DNA of 64,000 bases from Macrobrachium rosenbergii (GCF_040412425.1 NC_089743.1:87791971-87855970), one strand, 5' to 3'. Counted from the stretch's first letter, positions 23,801-33,283 are shown. Notes: generated by a model not told the origin, from the letters alone. Numbers and translations: made by a program.

Positions 23801-24958
23801 TTTAAAATTTAACATGCTCTAATAAAATTATTTTTTCTATTATAATGCAATACACTATGTATTTTATGCTGTCATTTAGTGGTTTTCATTTTCAAATTTG
23901 GAAAGTATAACTGATGAATAAATGCAGATGTTAGAAAGATGAAAACTATGGGAACTAGAACAGAATTCAACAATTAAAAGAAGTTCAGTTTTGTTTGTCA
24001 TCACTGTACTCTGAACACTTTTTTAGCATTTTTGTTTAGACAGTTCAGCGTCAGAAGTGTTCCAAATAATTGCATAATTAAATAAGTGTTAAAAAAAGCA
24101 TGCTAAATTAGAAGATAGGCCCAGGAGGAAACTAAATTATTTGAAGAGTATATTATGATATAATAATGGCAGGAGAAAACTAGATTGGTAGAAGAAGAGA
24201 ATATTGTATGATGATTTATCATGAATGATGAATTCCACATTCAAGATCAAAAGTGTAAAGGGGCAAAGTTTGAAGTTGCTTTGTAGGTAAGAAGGCCAAC
24301 ACTTCAGACATAGTAATGGTGTTAAGACCCTCCTTAAAGCTTACTTCACTACCCTGTACGTTCATATCACTTGTGTCATACTCAACAGGATTGAAATAGA
24401 AAAAATAATAGTAGGGACAGTGATGATTACAAGTACAGGATGGGCAAAAGGGTGCTCCCATTTGCTCTTCCATCACACTGCCTGTTTTATAGCTACTAGC
24501 CAAAAAGATGAAAAAGTGCAATGGCCAAAGGATTTGAGAATGTAGTGAATAAAGACACAATTATGTCTGTTCATGTGTAGCAACATAAGTATCACAAGTA
24601 CACTTTGTTTAGGTATTTCACTATGTCACAACATCCAGGTCACAAACTTAATTATTGAATTGTTATGTCACCAATAGTTTTCACCTTTTTAAATTTTTTT
24701 AAGTTTATCGATTAGACTTTGCAACTACGTGAGAATCACAAGCGTGACAGCATAAAATTTTATGTGCTATATTCCATTTACATAGGGTGTTTGTTGAAGA
24801 GTTGTTCATCTGTTGAGTTACTGTTATATTGATAAAAGAGAACAATACTCAAAACAGTATTTACTGGTTTGTGAAGCTTTTAAAAGTCATTGCCTTTAGC
24901 CCTAGAGATCTAATTCTTGTAACTGATATGAATTTTTTTCTTTCAGATTATCTCGTGA
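7814..24958 (+). CDS. DEK: DEK chromatin protein homologue (7 exons seen, 5' incomplete)
   Basis: Join 7814-8030, 9450-9604, 9803-9957, 12717-12855, 12970-13290, 19432-19584, 24947-24958: 383 codons plus stop, all junction phases compatible. DEK is a nuclear protein that binds structured and supercoiled DNA and histones and acts in chromatin organisation and RNA processing (family knowledge). Order of parts: acidic Lys/Glu-rich N-terminus (1-72); KKVERF core start (about residue 90); a pseudo-SAP/SAP module (about 125-222) with HRVAYGRPG and GDVIDRLLDFML; an AT-hook-like RGRPKK (230-235); an acidic and Lys/Pro/Ala-rich linker; the DEK_C domain (330-383) with ANLEEVTMK and KKDFIKETVKS. Human DEK has 375 residues. 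The first coding exon was not identified and the start codon is missing. Introns are loaded with transposons but exons are intact, so the gene looks functional. Confidence 0.93.
8296..8506. mobile_element. short pogo-like MITE, family 'CAGGCAGTCCCTGG', copy 1
   Basis: Inverted ends CAGGCCGTCCCTGGTTAT and ATAACCAGGGACTGCCTG, each flanked by TA (8,294-8,295 and 8,507-8,508). The interior holds repeated GAAAATCGCCGATTTTCG-like palindromes. It is nested in the piggyBac-like element. Confidence 0.85.
8514..8585. repeat. 36-bp tandem duplication
   Basis: Two identical copies of a 36-bp unit containing CCCTGTGTAGGGCCTC stand next to each other. Confidence 0.9.
8769..8808. repeat. poly-T tract
   Basis: An uninterrupted run of about 40 T. 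Homopolymer length is unreliable in assemblies. Confidence 0.9.
9450..9604 (+). CDS. DEK: DEK exon (start of conserved core)
   Basis: 155 nt after ATATTTCAG, ending in AAA before GTAAGT. The first two bases complete the Ala codon begun in the previous exon. It encodes SGKRDRKKVERF, matching GKREKKKVERL of human DEK, then a stretch ending IPFIDFMLK, comparable to IERIHFFLSK. Confidence 0.95.
9803..9957 (+). CDS. DEK: DEK exon (SAP region, first part)
   Basis: 155 nt after TTCATTCCTCAG, donor GTAAGT, leaving two bases (AA). It encodes THQDELKILHRVAYGRPG, which corresponds to KKTDELRNLHKLLYNRPG of human DEK, then KKNLRKFNGFAF (human KKNVGQFSGFPF). Confidence 0.96.
9958..10541. other. DEK intron, no recognised feature
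   Basis: AT-rich intron. The only structure seen is a short direct repeat (GCATTAGAGTACCATGTATT-like, 10,083-10,160). Confidence 0.6.
10542..12291. mobile_element. pogo/Tigger-like element (about 1.75 kb) in DEK intron
   Basis: The left end CAGTGGGCCCCCTGGTATTC has TA at 10,540-10,541. The right end reads CCGGGACCCACTG with TA at 12,292-12,293. The ends are inverted over the first bases (CAGTGGG[C/T]CCC) and the GGTATTCxxGGGG signature is shared with 3,653. No transposase frame is seen. It contains a nested MITE (11,953-12,177) and a (GA)n run near 11,407-11,424. Confidence 0.6.
11953..12177. mobile_element. short pogo-like MITE, family 'CAGGCAGTCCCTGG', copy 2
   Basis: Begins after TA (11,951-11,952) with CAGGCAGTCCTGGTTATTGG and ends CCGGGGGACTGCCTG, followed by TG where TA is expected. 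The interior repeats AATCGGCAATTTTCGG-like palindromes, as in the copy at 8,296. Confidence 0.8.
12541..12660. repeat. 60-bp tandem duplication
   Basis: Two adjacent 60-bp units that differ at two positions, containing CGTAAGCGGGATGGTGACTG. Located in the DEK intron just upstream of the exon at 12,717. Confidence 0.95.
12717..12855 (+). CDS. DEK: DEK exon (SAP region, second part)
   Basis: 139 nt after CTAATTTCAG, donor GTAAAG. The first base completes an AAG codon. It encodes VTKPEIMKILKVLGMEVGG then GDVIDRLLDFMLLP, corresponding to KSICEVLDLERSG and SELVKRILNFLMHP of human DEK, i.e. the helix-extended-loop-helix SAP fold. Confidence 0.95.
12970..13290 (+). CDS. DEK: DEK exon (AT-hook and acidic/basic linker)
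   Basis: 321 nt, phase 0 on both sides, donor GTAAGT. It encodes KARGRPKKDP (AT-hook-like, minor-groove binding), a Ser/Glu/Gly-rich acidic part, KKRKKTPAKK repeats of histone-H1 type (likely nuclear localisation), then SSDSDSESD. Two in-frame acceptors exist: CTTTACAG/G (exon start 12,970) and TACTTCAG/G (start 12,979), differing by the residues VLQ. Confidence 0.92.
13291..13559. other. DEK intron, start
   Basis: No exon or clear repeat is recognised. It runs into the decayed DIRS-like region. Confidence 0.4.
13928..14216. mobile_element. short pogo-like MITE, family 'CAGGCAGTCCCTGG', copy 3
   Basis: Begins TAGGCAGTCCCTGGTTATCG after TA and ends with a diverged inverted copy AGCCAGGGACTGACTG. 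Interior GCCGAAAGTCGCCGATTTTC repeats match the other copies. It is longer (289 bp) and more diverged. Confidence 0.75.
15120..16316 (+). pseudogene. DIRS/Ngaro-type tyrosine recombinase, broken
   Basis: About 15,120-15,590 reads, across frames, WFPDPFNLLADFPRLLPQ, then AKWAIFWAWCRGHG and STSAVKGYRAMLSSVF, the N-terminal SAM-like DNA-binding part of this recombinase family. The long open frame 15,612-16,316 gives AWNLDVVLRWLSCPQFEP, LLRDLTRKTLLLVSSATAK, LCPVRALKYYLHRTEG, AHEAAATSLAF and FASHYLEEIE. In the family the His box is normally H-x-x-R followed by ATSLAF. Here HEAAATS leaves no Arg at the expected place, so the enzyme is probably inactive even where the frame is open. The Tyr of SHYLEE is present. 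Confidence 0.7.
17005..17022 (+). mobile_element. terminal fragment of the short pogo-like MITE family
   Basis: CAGGCAGTCCCTGG with one preceding CA instead of TA. Only the end remains. It lies at the boundary between the DIRS tail and the next retroelement fragment. Confidence 0.55.
17030..17790 (+). pseudogene. DIRS-like RT/RNase H-region remnant
   Basis: Read across frames it shows a VLAYVSK motif (family NTTALAYLxKQGG, RNase H-like) near 17,125, a second part with DxVGCLAFQHLW, and MNLVAPHCPQTNWVWDVEYL at about 17,510-17,570, the usual LIAPxWPxxxWF segment between RNase H and recombinase. It lies downstream of a recombinase rather than upstream, so it comes from a different copy than 13,560-17,004. 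Confidence 0.5.
17791..19431. other. DEK intron, no recognised feature
   Basis: No exon, TIR pair or retroelement motif could be supported. A T/A-rich (TTTTA)n-like stretch lies at 19,245-19,297 and precedes the exon acceptor TGCATTGCCAG. Confidence 0.5.
19432..19584 (+). CDS. DEK: DEK exon (DEK_C domain)
   Basis: 153 nt, phase 0 both sides, donor GTAAGT. It encodes the DEK C-terminal domain: IKAMVKKILDGANLEEVTMK, VCRQVYDSYPDFDLT and KKDFIKETVKS, near-identical in pattern to human ANLEEVTMKQICKKVYENYP and RKDFIKTTVKE. The domain is a winged-helix-like DNA-binding and multimerisation fold. Confidence 0.97.
19858..20375. repeat. minisatellite of about 30-36-bp units
   Basis: Around 15 irregular copies of a unit reading AACAGCTCTAATACTTTTGT followed by CTCTCACCCAAAA. 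Units differ by small indels and a few carry extra ATG. Located in the last DEK intron. Confidence 0.9.
20376..21219. other. DEK intron, no recognised feature
   Basis: AT-rich and without a recognisable exon or repeat, ending at the GTAA before the next element. Confidence 0.5.
21220..23415. mobile_element. TIR element with internal tandem repeats
   Basis: The left end CCCTTAAACGC and right end GCGTTTAAGGG are inverted, each flanked by GTAA (21,216-21,219 and 23,416-23,419). CCC/GGG ends with a 4-bp AT-rich duplication suggest a piggyBac relative with a non-canonical target (inference). The body is mostly five tandem units of about 375 bp (21,304-23,010). No transposase is seen. Confidence 0.6.
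21304..23010. repeat. about 375-bp tandem repeat, five units
   Basis: The marker TTCAACCTTCGGTCAACTTT recurs near 21,308, 21,691, 22,057, 22,440 and, diverged, 22,818. Each unit has the order AACTCTTACATTCTAGTAAT, TCATTTTGCAACA, ATTTCGATTTATGGTGAATT, GTGCGCAATTTCATGTA. The last unit is the most diverged. Confidence 0.9.
23416..24946. other. DEK last intron, distal part
   Basis: No recognised feature. AT-rich intron ending in TTTTTTTCTTTCAG, the acceptor of the terminal exon. Confidence 0.5.
24947..24958 (+). CDS. DEK: DEK terminal coding exon (Ile-Ile-Ser-stop)
   Basis: After a strong acceptor (TTTCTTTCAG) the phase-0 continuation is ATT ATC TCG TGA. The resulting C-terminus TVKSIIS parallels human TVKELIS. 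Only four codons are coding here; the rest of the exon is 3' UTR. Confidence 0.85.
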   Translation: MIS

Positions 24959-25865
24959 TCTGTCTAACAAGTGATTTGTGCATAGTACAAAGTTGTCGGT
25001 TTTTATAGATGTGTCAGAGGAATATGTGAGAAAGTTCAGCATCTTGAGAAGCCAAAAGAGGGCTCGATGTCCTTTTTGTTTTGCCTTCTGGATCATAGCT
25101 ATCCCTTGGAAACATGAGTGTGTAGCTTTATATTGGATTATTTTTTTATATCACTGGTTTGGCTTGGTTTGCTTTCAATCGTGCCATTAGAAATTGACAA
25201 CTCTTTGATGGTAAGATATTTTGAGCTATGAGTACAGTAGGTTGTTTATACTCAGTTGACAGCTTTTCATTGTAAATTAAAATTGTTACTTTAATTTGTC
25301 AATTTGACTTCATATTTAAATTGAGAATGTATGTAGTACATTGTTTTACTCCAGATGTCGAGATTTATATATAAATTTTTGAATCTTAAGTACGCTTCTG
25401 TCCTAACAACTAATTTTTTTCAAGTTTATGATCAGTGATTCTGAGAATTGTGAAACTGAAATAGTTACTTTATTTTTTTAAAATTGCCGATGCAGACCTG
25501 ATTTTAATCATGTAAAGCTTTTATGGCATGTAGATAAAATGCAACCAGTATTTTTATCGAGATAAGAAACCCGCAATATGTTACACTGATGAAACTGAAA
25601 CCATAGCATTTTCACTGGTCAGAATTCCTGATGCTTTTTCCCAGATTTTACCCTCCTGTTCTTTGTCCGGTAAGGTCTTAAAATGTAAAATTATTCTAAT
25701 AAAACTTTAGTTATTGCCCTCTTTCACTGTCCATTTTTTAAGGAGTATATGGCATTAAATATAAGGTGAATTTGATTGTCCAATTTACAGATATTTTAAT
25801 AAATTTGTTTTAGAGGTTACCTTAAATGATTTAGTGAGCTGAATAAAATGCCTTATAATCCAACT
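24959..25865 (+). other. DEK: probable DEK 3' UTR
   Basis: Sequence from the stop codon onward, with AATAAA signals at 25,698-25,703, 25,798-25,803 and 25,842-25,847. The end is placed after the last of these; which site is used is unknown. Confidence 0.55.
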
Positions 25866-26429
25866 CATTTGTTTATGACTAGGAAAAGTTTGGTGATCTA
25901 GAAGTGTTCATGAAAGTTCTTTTGTTACTTATTGTTGTAGTTATTAGTGTACAGACATATACATTGCCCTGAAAAATAGCTGTATGGAGTGTCAGACTCC
26001 ATACTTAGCTATTTTTTATACCAATGACGAGAAAATTATTAGATTGTTCAGATGATTGCCTGTCTGTAACTAATTGAATTATAAATGTAGAGTCGAGTAA
26101 AGAACTGGATTGTGAATGGAATTCAGGGAATGTAATGACAAACAAAAATGTGTTTTAAAAATTAATATTCAATACAGTGTTAACAACTTTTGGGATGCTT
26201 CTGTTCCTGATCCTCTGGTGAGTGGCATATTCCAACTTGTAACAAAGACCCTACACTTCAACATACCATATCCTGTACAGTAATTCCATATAGTTACTAC
26301 CCCAATTTGTCCTTCAAACTTCTTGTTCAATTTAAGAGATTTCATATTTTGAATATTGTAAGGAATGCTGGGCAACTGATATAAATTTTTGTTTCTGCGG
26401 TTATGTCCTTCACAAGTGTTGACCCTCAC
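25866..26429. other. unassigned intergenic DNA
   Basis: A short inverted repeat, ATAGCTGTATGGAGT near 25,976 and ACTCCATACTTAGCTAT near 26,003, is the only structure. No exon is recognised. Confidence 0.4.
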
Positions 26430-27519
26430 AGTTATTGCCTCTTCCACGGGGAAATACTGCACCTGCATTTTCCCCTGCAAGGAACGTATTGATTGGTCTT
26501 CCTACCACTCACCCTTGTCAGAGAAGGATTTGGGTGCTTGAACTGGTGCCTCCTGTTGAGGCACTAACTCGGGTATGTCTTTCACCTACACCAACTAATG
26601 ATCGTGATGTTCCAGATAGCAAGTCATCATCCGTGGAGCGTTTGCAGATCAGTCCTACCGTTAACATCTCCAGTAGCCCATCTTTTGCAGTTTCTGGGCC
26701 ATTGGCTGCTGCAGAGGAGGATGGTTCTCCTTTATTCCTGCTATGTTGCTTTTACATCCACTGAGGAGGGTGATCATCCTGAAGTGGTTGCTGCAGTTGC
26801 TGCAACAACATTACCACCCCCAGGCTGTCATCTAGCGTTAAAGTTGTTAGCCAGATAAACTTTATCAAGTTTTGGCACAAGAATAGTCTTGGCTTGTGAA
26901 GAGGGTTGGTGTTAAAATCCCCCTTTACTCTTTTTAAAGAGTAAGGTTACAGCAAAACTGGAGAGAATGTGTTCCGACAATCGGGATGCTTTGATCACCT
27001 TAGTGGCCTCCTTTAAATCTTCAGCAACTGCTGAAGTAACTGCAGCAATCCTCCAGGGTGGCTATGCCTGCGGTGTAAGGTTCTTGGAAGGCAGATTTAT
27101 CTTCGAAGCATGAAAGATTTCTAACCATTGTCCCTGCTGAGAGGCTCGAACCTTCTTAGCTCTTTTGCCCTCCCTCTCAGGATCAGGCTTAAAAGCGAGG
27201 CAAGGGAAATTAGGGAAGGTAACCTTTAGCTGCTGTGAGTAGAGGGATACCTGTTATGTCAATGGGCAACAAGGTAGTGAAAAAGGGCAGAGCTGTGTAG
27301 TCTGTGTCAAGAACTGCCTCCCTCCTTGTGCTCACTGATTAATAAGCTGGCCTACCTTCCGTGGCCCATCAAAGCTCAGGTCCTTTTAGCAAGGTGATGA
27401 CAATGCTGGAGAATGCAGTGAATTTGACCCTTGGCTTTTACTGCCAACTCCGCTTGCTAAAAAAGTCGACGGTTGGTTGGCAACTGCACAGTAACTTTTC
27501 TCCCTTAAATAAGATTGAT

Positions 27520-27710
27520 CATCTTATTCTGTTCAAGATGGAAACCACACGGTTTGTGTTGGATCCCGTCAGAGGACAACCATGCTGTGTGTAAACCTGA
27601 AGGATGCAAATTTTCTGAAACCCATCCACCATTCTTTATGAATTACTGCTGCTTTTTCTGTGAAAGTACAGATGACCAGTTCAAAGCTCTGTGCTTCTTC
27701 ACCTGAATTT
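27520..27710 (+). pseudogene. DIRS-type reverse transcriptase fragment
   Basis: KMETTRFVLDPVR, then a shifted frame with VNLKDANFLKPIHHS and FKALCFF. The family has KMET-x-RSVL, SIDLKDAYFxIPIHxS and YQFKALCFGLSTAP. The YxDD active-site segment was not recovered. Confidence 0.6.
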
Positions 27711-28108
27711 TTGCCTTGGACCTATACACGTGATATGCCTTCTACTCTTTGTTTAGACTATCATCCTCAGAGGCACAGTTGCTCCAGGACAGAAACTTCC
27801 TTGTTGCCTTTGGTCATGACCTGGGGGTACCAGTGAATTGGAGGATGTCAGATCTTTTGCCCAAGTAGCAGGATAAGTACCTGATTATGCTGGTAGACAT
27901 GTTAGCAGTATGGTTGTTTCAGTCTCATGTCAGCAGGTTCAGGGAGGTAACAGCTTAGTTCGTATCTACCAGATCAACCAGCTCTGCTTGGTCACCTGTC
28001 ACCTTGGTAGTAGCTTGTTTCACATAGGCACCAAAACCAGCATTTGCTTTGGTGCAACACTGGTCAGCCACCAGTGACTCTCCTTTCATCCTGTGTGCCT
28101 TGGCCAGG

Positions 28109-28224
28109 AAGTGATGAGCAATTTTGTTTGGTAGCTGACCTTGAATATATCTCGAGGTAGGGAGTTCAGCAGAACTCCTTCAGAGTCCTATCATCCAGTT
28201 ACCAAACAAAATTGCTCATCACTT
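28109..28224. repeat. 29-bp inverted repeat with a central hairpin
   Basis: The left arm 28,109-28,137 (AAGTGATGAGCAATTTTG...) and right arm 28,196-28,224 are complementary except for one base. The 58-bp spacer contains its own perfect hairpin GGAGTTC-AGCA-GAACTCC at 28,161-28,178. Confidence 0.9.
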
Positions 28225-29057
28225 GGAGGACCTAGCACTGTAGGTGTGTGGACAGGAGACGATCTTGGCATTGACATCGTTTTGAAGATGAATGCAGTGT
28301 TGCTGGCCCTCAAGCAATCCAAGATCAAATGAGGGGGTTTTTGGGTAGAGTTAATGAGCAATAACATTACTTCAGGAGTATATGTTAACAGGGAGAGGAG
28401 GGTGGTGTGTCTCCTCTCTGTTTGTGAGGCATATACACAATTTATGGGCATTTTGCTTGGCAAAGAAGCTGATTTGAGCTATAGAGAACACTGGAAGCTC
28501 TTGTACTGCTTTCCCATACCAGACTATAGATGCTATTCAGCAACCAGGGGATCATCTGGATGTTTATGCCTTTATCCCATTTGACCCAGGGTTCAAGATG
28601 ATCTCTGTGGCTCCTCACTGGCCACAAGCCCAGTGGTACCCCAGTCTGTTGGCTCTTATGGTCAAACCACTGAGAGATATTCCTTAATGGCCCACACTTC
28701 TTTGCAAGCCTGACATTTTGAGGCACCACCAGTCATGAAATGTTTCTTCCTTCGCAGATAGAGAATATCTAGAAGCCCCTGTGAGAGAGAGGCTTTTCCT
28801 GCAGGACTCTGCAGGAGATATCTTGCTGTCTCCAGAGGTCCTCAGCATCTATGTACCTGGACTCTGTTTCCAATCAGAGCCACAAGGGTTGACACAAGGC
28901 TGTGATTGAAATGGTTAGATTTTTGTTCCCTCAAGGTGCTAAAAAAATATGGTTGGTAAATGCACCAAATTCAAAGCTCTGCTTATAGAACAATAATTCA
29001 GTAAGGTAATTATACTTTGGTACTATCGTTTATTGGTTTGTTTCTTTTACTTTTCAG

Positions 29058-29182
29058 CTTGCCCAGCCCATTAGACTGGAACAGAGTATGAAGATAAGAG
29101 GTTTGAATGTGGACAAGTCCCAAGGTTTGATAAATGTTACTATTTTGAGATCAAGTACTCCTTGGGCCTTGACTTTACAAAT
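29058..29182 (+). pseudogene. glutathione S-transferase Mu-class exon 2, frameshifted
   Basis: After the acceptor TTTTACTTTTCAG the exon starts LAQPIRL, the sequence that follows the YWxIRG exon in Mu GSTs. From GGA at 29,078 another frame reads GTEYEDKRFECGQVPRFDK and YFEIKYSLGLDFTN, then donor GTAAGT. This corresponds to vertebrate GSTM exons 2 and 3 joined (LLLEYT, YEEKKYTMGD, LGLDFPN). Between LAQPIR and GTEYED 16 nt are missing relative to an intact 141-nt exon, so the frame shifts. Otherwise no stop or decay is visible, so this is a recent pseudogene or an assembly error. No exon 1 was found upstream and no exon 3 equivalent downstream. Mu GSTs are cytosolic dimers that conjugate glutathione to electrophiles; this segment belongs to the glutathione-binding thioredoxin-like domain. 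Confidence 0.85.
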
Positions 29183-32100
29183 GTAAGTACGTGACTTGAT
29201 GTAGAGTCATGGTTTGTACAGTAAGCCCCTAAAGATCCACACTTCTGTAATTGTGAGGGAGCTTTCCTTTAAAGATGTGGACCTTTTTAAAGGTTTATAG
29301 TAGACTATCATATGATATAACCATAAGTAAACACTAATTTTTGCTTTTATCTTCAAGCAAAGTTACTGATAAATATGAAATTACTGCAGTACATTTTCAC
29401 TAAGAAATAATGAAAGAATTATTGCATACAAGAATGGGGGAGAGCATATATATTTTAAAAGACAAAAATTCATTTTGCATTGTCATTTACTATTATGTAG
29501 AATGTATTAGTAGTAACAAAATGGATATTAAATGTGTAGGATTAATTTTCTTGATTTATGCTTCTCATTCTCTGACATCAAGTTGGAATAGGTCCTGCAA
29601 TGTTTATTATCAGTAAAAGGTTATACCTTTACCAAACACATGCTTTTGCATCAGTACTTCAAATTTTACTGGAAAAAAATTGAACCAAATTTATACTGAA
29701 TTGTTTGTCAGTAAAAGTTCTTGTCTCAGTTTTTTCGGTTATGTTTGATTTATAAATAAAGATGGTAACAAAAATATGTCTGGTTCCTCACAGAATCCAG
29801 ATCTTTGAGGTTTTACAATTTTTTTCTAATTCTGCTGTGTCTCTTGTAACTAGTTCTGGTTCTGGGTCGTCACAGCTCGCTCCTTGAACACATGGGTTGT
29901 CACTGGGATAGTTGGAGAGCAGTGCTGATTTCAGTGGAAATTCGTCCGAGAAACGGATGATGACGTCCCACTTCAAAGATGATGGAAATGGCGGAAAATT
30001 TTTCCACCATGTATATTCACATGGCAAGGAAGGAAAATAGCTCTTGCAGAATGAAATTTTTATACCAAAATTTTGTATTTGAGTTTTTTAACCATTTCTA
30101 TACTTATGAATGGTTTACTGATAATAAATTACATTTAGAATTGGGCCATCACTCACTGACCGCCTGGAGAGAGCGGCGGAAAATTTGACGAGGCAGAAAC
30201 TTTGTTGTCTGTGGCCGATTTCCCAGATATCCTACCTCTATGAGGTGAGGCAATCGTACTTTCATGTATTTAACCCATTCATGAATAAGCCTTTATGAAA
30301 CATCATTAATAATGGAATAAATTTACGTGATGTTAGCGCATGTGTGAATTCTAGTGAAATATCAGTTACACTCCTCAGTTCAATTAGGCTCTATCCTAAA
30401 GCTAGTCTGTCTACAATGAGATGAGAGAGATTCGAATAAGGCCATTAGAGCTGATGTTTTCTAGTGATAGCTGCAGCTGCGACGAAAAACTGCAGAGAAG
30501 TAGGGTGAAAGTGAGAACACGCAGTATGATTTCTTGAAAGGGGTCCTTTGAAAATGAACGTGAGGAAATTGAGGAGGTTATGGTGTACATTAATTAATAT
30601 GGCTTTCTTCGAATCTCATGATTCTCATGCCTTCGTACTCAGACTATAGCTGCACTAGGTCTAATTGTAACTTGAAACGAAATATACTTCTGTCATTGGT
30701 ATGGTCAAGTTGAGGAAATCTAGAATATAAAAATAAAATTGCATACCAGTTATGTACTGACTCGCCAATCTAGGTTGAGTATTTGCATTAGTCTACTGTA
30801 TTGGTGATTATTGATGAAATAACAAACTACAGCATGTTGCAATTATACATTATTAATCATGACACTTAGCACACATGAAAGTGAAATGTAAATTATATAT
30901 ATAGCTTATGAATACAGGTAGCTTATCCTAAAACTAGTACTGGGTCTAATCGTACAGAAATTAACTTTCTTCCGTTGATATGATAAATTTTAAAATAGTT
31001 ATCAAGCTTTAAAAATCATGTAATTTCAGGTATATCAAGAATCTATTGAGATTGCACTAATCATCACTAAGTATTTGCATGCTGACATCCTGGCTTTACC
31101 TTGAACAGATACAATATTGTCAGCCATTAGTGAATAAGGTGTGTATGTGTGTATATATATATATATATTATATACATATAATATTAAATATGCATATATA
31201 CTGTTTCTCAAACGTTTTTGCATCAATTCTTGTGAATTATCAAGTATATTAGAAATTGTTGCTTACAAATTTCACTTGCAAAGATATATAAATTTTTTGC
31301 TTTAGTAAAAACTTTCAAAGTGATACTTTCACGGAACTATGCTTGTTTTTATAGAGAGTGGATAGGGTACATATGTAAATTTTTACAGCAGTTTATCATT
31401 TTGCTGTGAACCTGAAATGGACGTAAATACTTCGATTGTTTTGCCTGACCTCTTGGATGTACACCTTAGCTTGTCTCGCAGATTCAACCTCCTTATCAAG
31501 TGGTAATTTATGGGCTGCTATAGAGCAAGGGCCAGTGCCAGCACAAGGCTGCTAAATCTAAGTAGTAAGTGGTAACAATGAAAGTAGTACTAGTACAGTA
31601 ATGGTAGTTGCTATATACGTACACTATCAACCGCACTACCATCGCTACTAGTGAAACATAAGCTGGTACCATTAAAACTGCCACCAGTAATATTACCAAA
31701 ACTTCTACACATGGAAAAATATATAACTGCTGCCATCATTAACACTATTATGACTGCTAGTATCACTAACGCGACTATCACTATAACTGTCATTAGCATT
31801 ATCATCACTGCTGCTATCACCAGTATCACTTGCATCATTACTACCATTACTGGTACTACTAAATATTACTGTCATTAATACTCTCCTTCATATACATGAT
31901 AAACCTGTGAACCTAGCTGTTGTACATGTCAAAAGAGTTGGGCAAAATAACCCGAGAATGTCCTGTGACGATTCACGGCAAAATTAATTGCTAATATTAA
32001 AATAAACTCTTTTTGTTCTAATCCTTACCAATATCTTACAGGCAAATGATGATATTACTAATGACCATTCAGCAGACCGCGGCATCTCGTCCCCGGGAGA

Positions 32101-32561
32101 GGTTTCAGGAGCGTTGTTTAGTATATTTTGCTTTCCTATTGTCTATTGAAGGGTCATAGGTAACCTAACACCTAATTAACCAAAAACAGTTAAACATATA
32201 TCGCACAGTTATTGCTTAAACAGCAGAGAAAGCTTGTAAATTACAAGCGCTGCCTCAAGGTAAGTACCCAGCCGTTACTTATTTTTTTAAAGCTAGGAGA
32301 CTGAGACGGGCAATACTATGCTCACATTAAAGCTCAGCTCTGTGAAAGCAAAGGGAGAAAAAAAGGGAAGGAAGTTAAGGAACAGTATTTCTCAGGTGAT
32401 GAGTCGTTACCCTCTTGAAAAGCTGCAAACTGAATGACTCCGGGAAAATCTGACGGGGGCAGAGTTTCACTATTTTGATGTGAGGGGGATGAATGAGTTA
32501 TCAAATTGGTTTATCACTGAATTGACCATTTCCTGTTTATATATACTGTATATTGTATTTG

Positions 32562-32563
<2 letters not shown>
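29183..32563. other. unassigned non-coding DNA
   Basis: No further GST exon or other gene was recognised. It contains a (TA)n stretch at 31,154-31,170 and an ATC/ACT triplet-rich tract at 31,700-31,870. An open minus-strand frame at 29,788-30,027 has no recognisable family. Confidence 0.4.

Positions 32564-32646
<83 letters not shown>
32564..32646. repeat. (TA)n microsatellite
   Basis: About 41 perfect TA dinucleotides. Confidence 0.97.
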
Positions 32647-32648
<2 letters not shown>

Positions 32649-33283
32649 TTGACCAACCAGCGCTGCCTGGGAAAAAATCTGAGGACTCAAAATATTTTCC
32701 CGCACCTCCTTGTGCTGACTGTCCCTTTTAAAAATTTCAACACCCCGACAAATCTCCTTCATTAAGTGAAAATGCATCGAAGCATCCGAATTAAATACAA
32801 ATATAAATCAATTTCCCGTCTAAAATAAATTCTGGGAACACATGCTAACACTGACACATCTACAAAAAAGATCTACTTCAATATCTCAAACAAATTCTGC
32901 TTCCCTCAAAATCAGCATTCATAAATAGTGTAAGGTGTCAAAGAAACGAGCAGGTAAAAGTTACTGCTACTTTATTACAGATCCAGGCAGCTTATATTGC
33001 GGCCGACTGACGCCGGGCCGTGAGAGACAATGGAATTGACTGTGACCTGAGGTCGAAACAATAAACAATAATATGCAGTGAACGAGTACAAATTACAATA
33101 CAAAACATACAGAGCTACAATATGGATACAGTCTTGATGCCTGTGAATGAAGAAACATGTGATACACAATGTGTGACATTCGTATAAATACCATAAAGTA
33201 AAAATGATTAAAATGCGTGACCTGGCACGTTTTAGGCGTGACTAATCGAGCTTGAAGAAAATGGGAAGTCACCAAAGAAAACA
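32647..33283. other. unassigned non-coding DNA
   Basis: Nothing recognisable beyond AT-rich sequence. Confidence 0.4.

Larger units (their letters stand above)
26430..28760 (+). mobile_element. third DIRS-like retroelement remnant
   Basis: Order of remnants: a gag-like frame (26,435-26,764); a reverse transcriptase segment (27,520-27,710) with FKMETTRFVLDPVR, NLKDANF and FKALCF; a further RT/RNase H part (27,770-27,960); and near 28,530-28,740 IPDYRCYS, KMISVAPHWPQAQWYPSLLA. The last matches VAPHCPQTNWVW at 17.5 kb. Many stops and shifts make it dead. It sits between the DEK 3' end and the GST exon. Confidence 0.6.

Noticed and set aside
29788..30188. Possible minus-strand exon (79 codons) and overlapping plus-strand frame (69 codons)
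   Set aside because: No recognisable domain and no convincing splice borders; left as unassigned DNA.
31611..31878. Open frames on both strands over an ATC/ACT-rich tract
   Set aside because: Low-complexity triplet-rich sequence; no start context, splice signals or family match.
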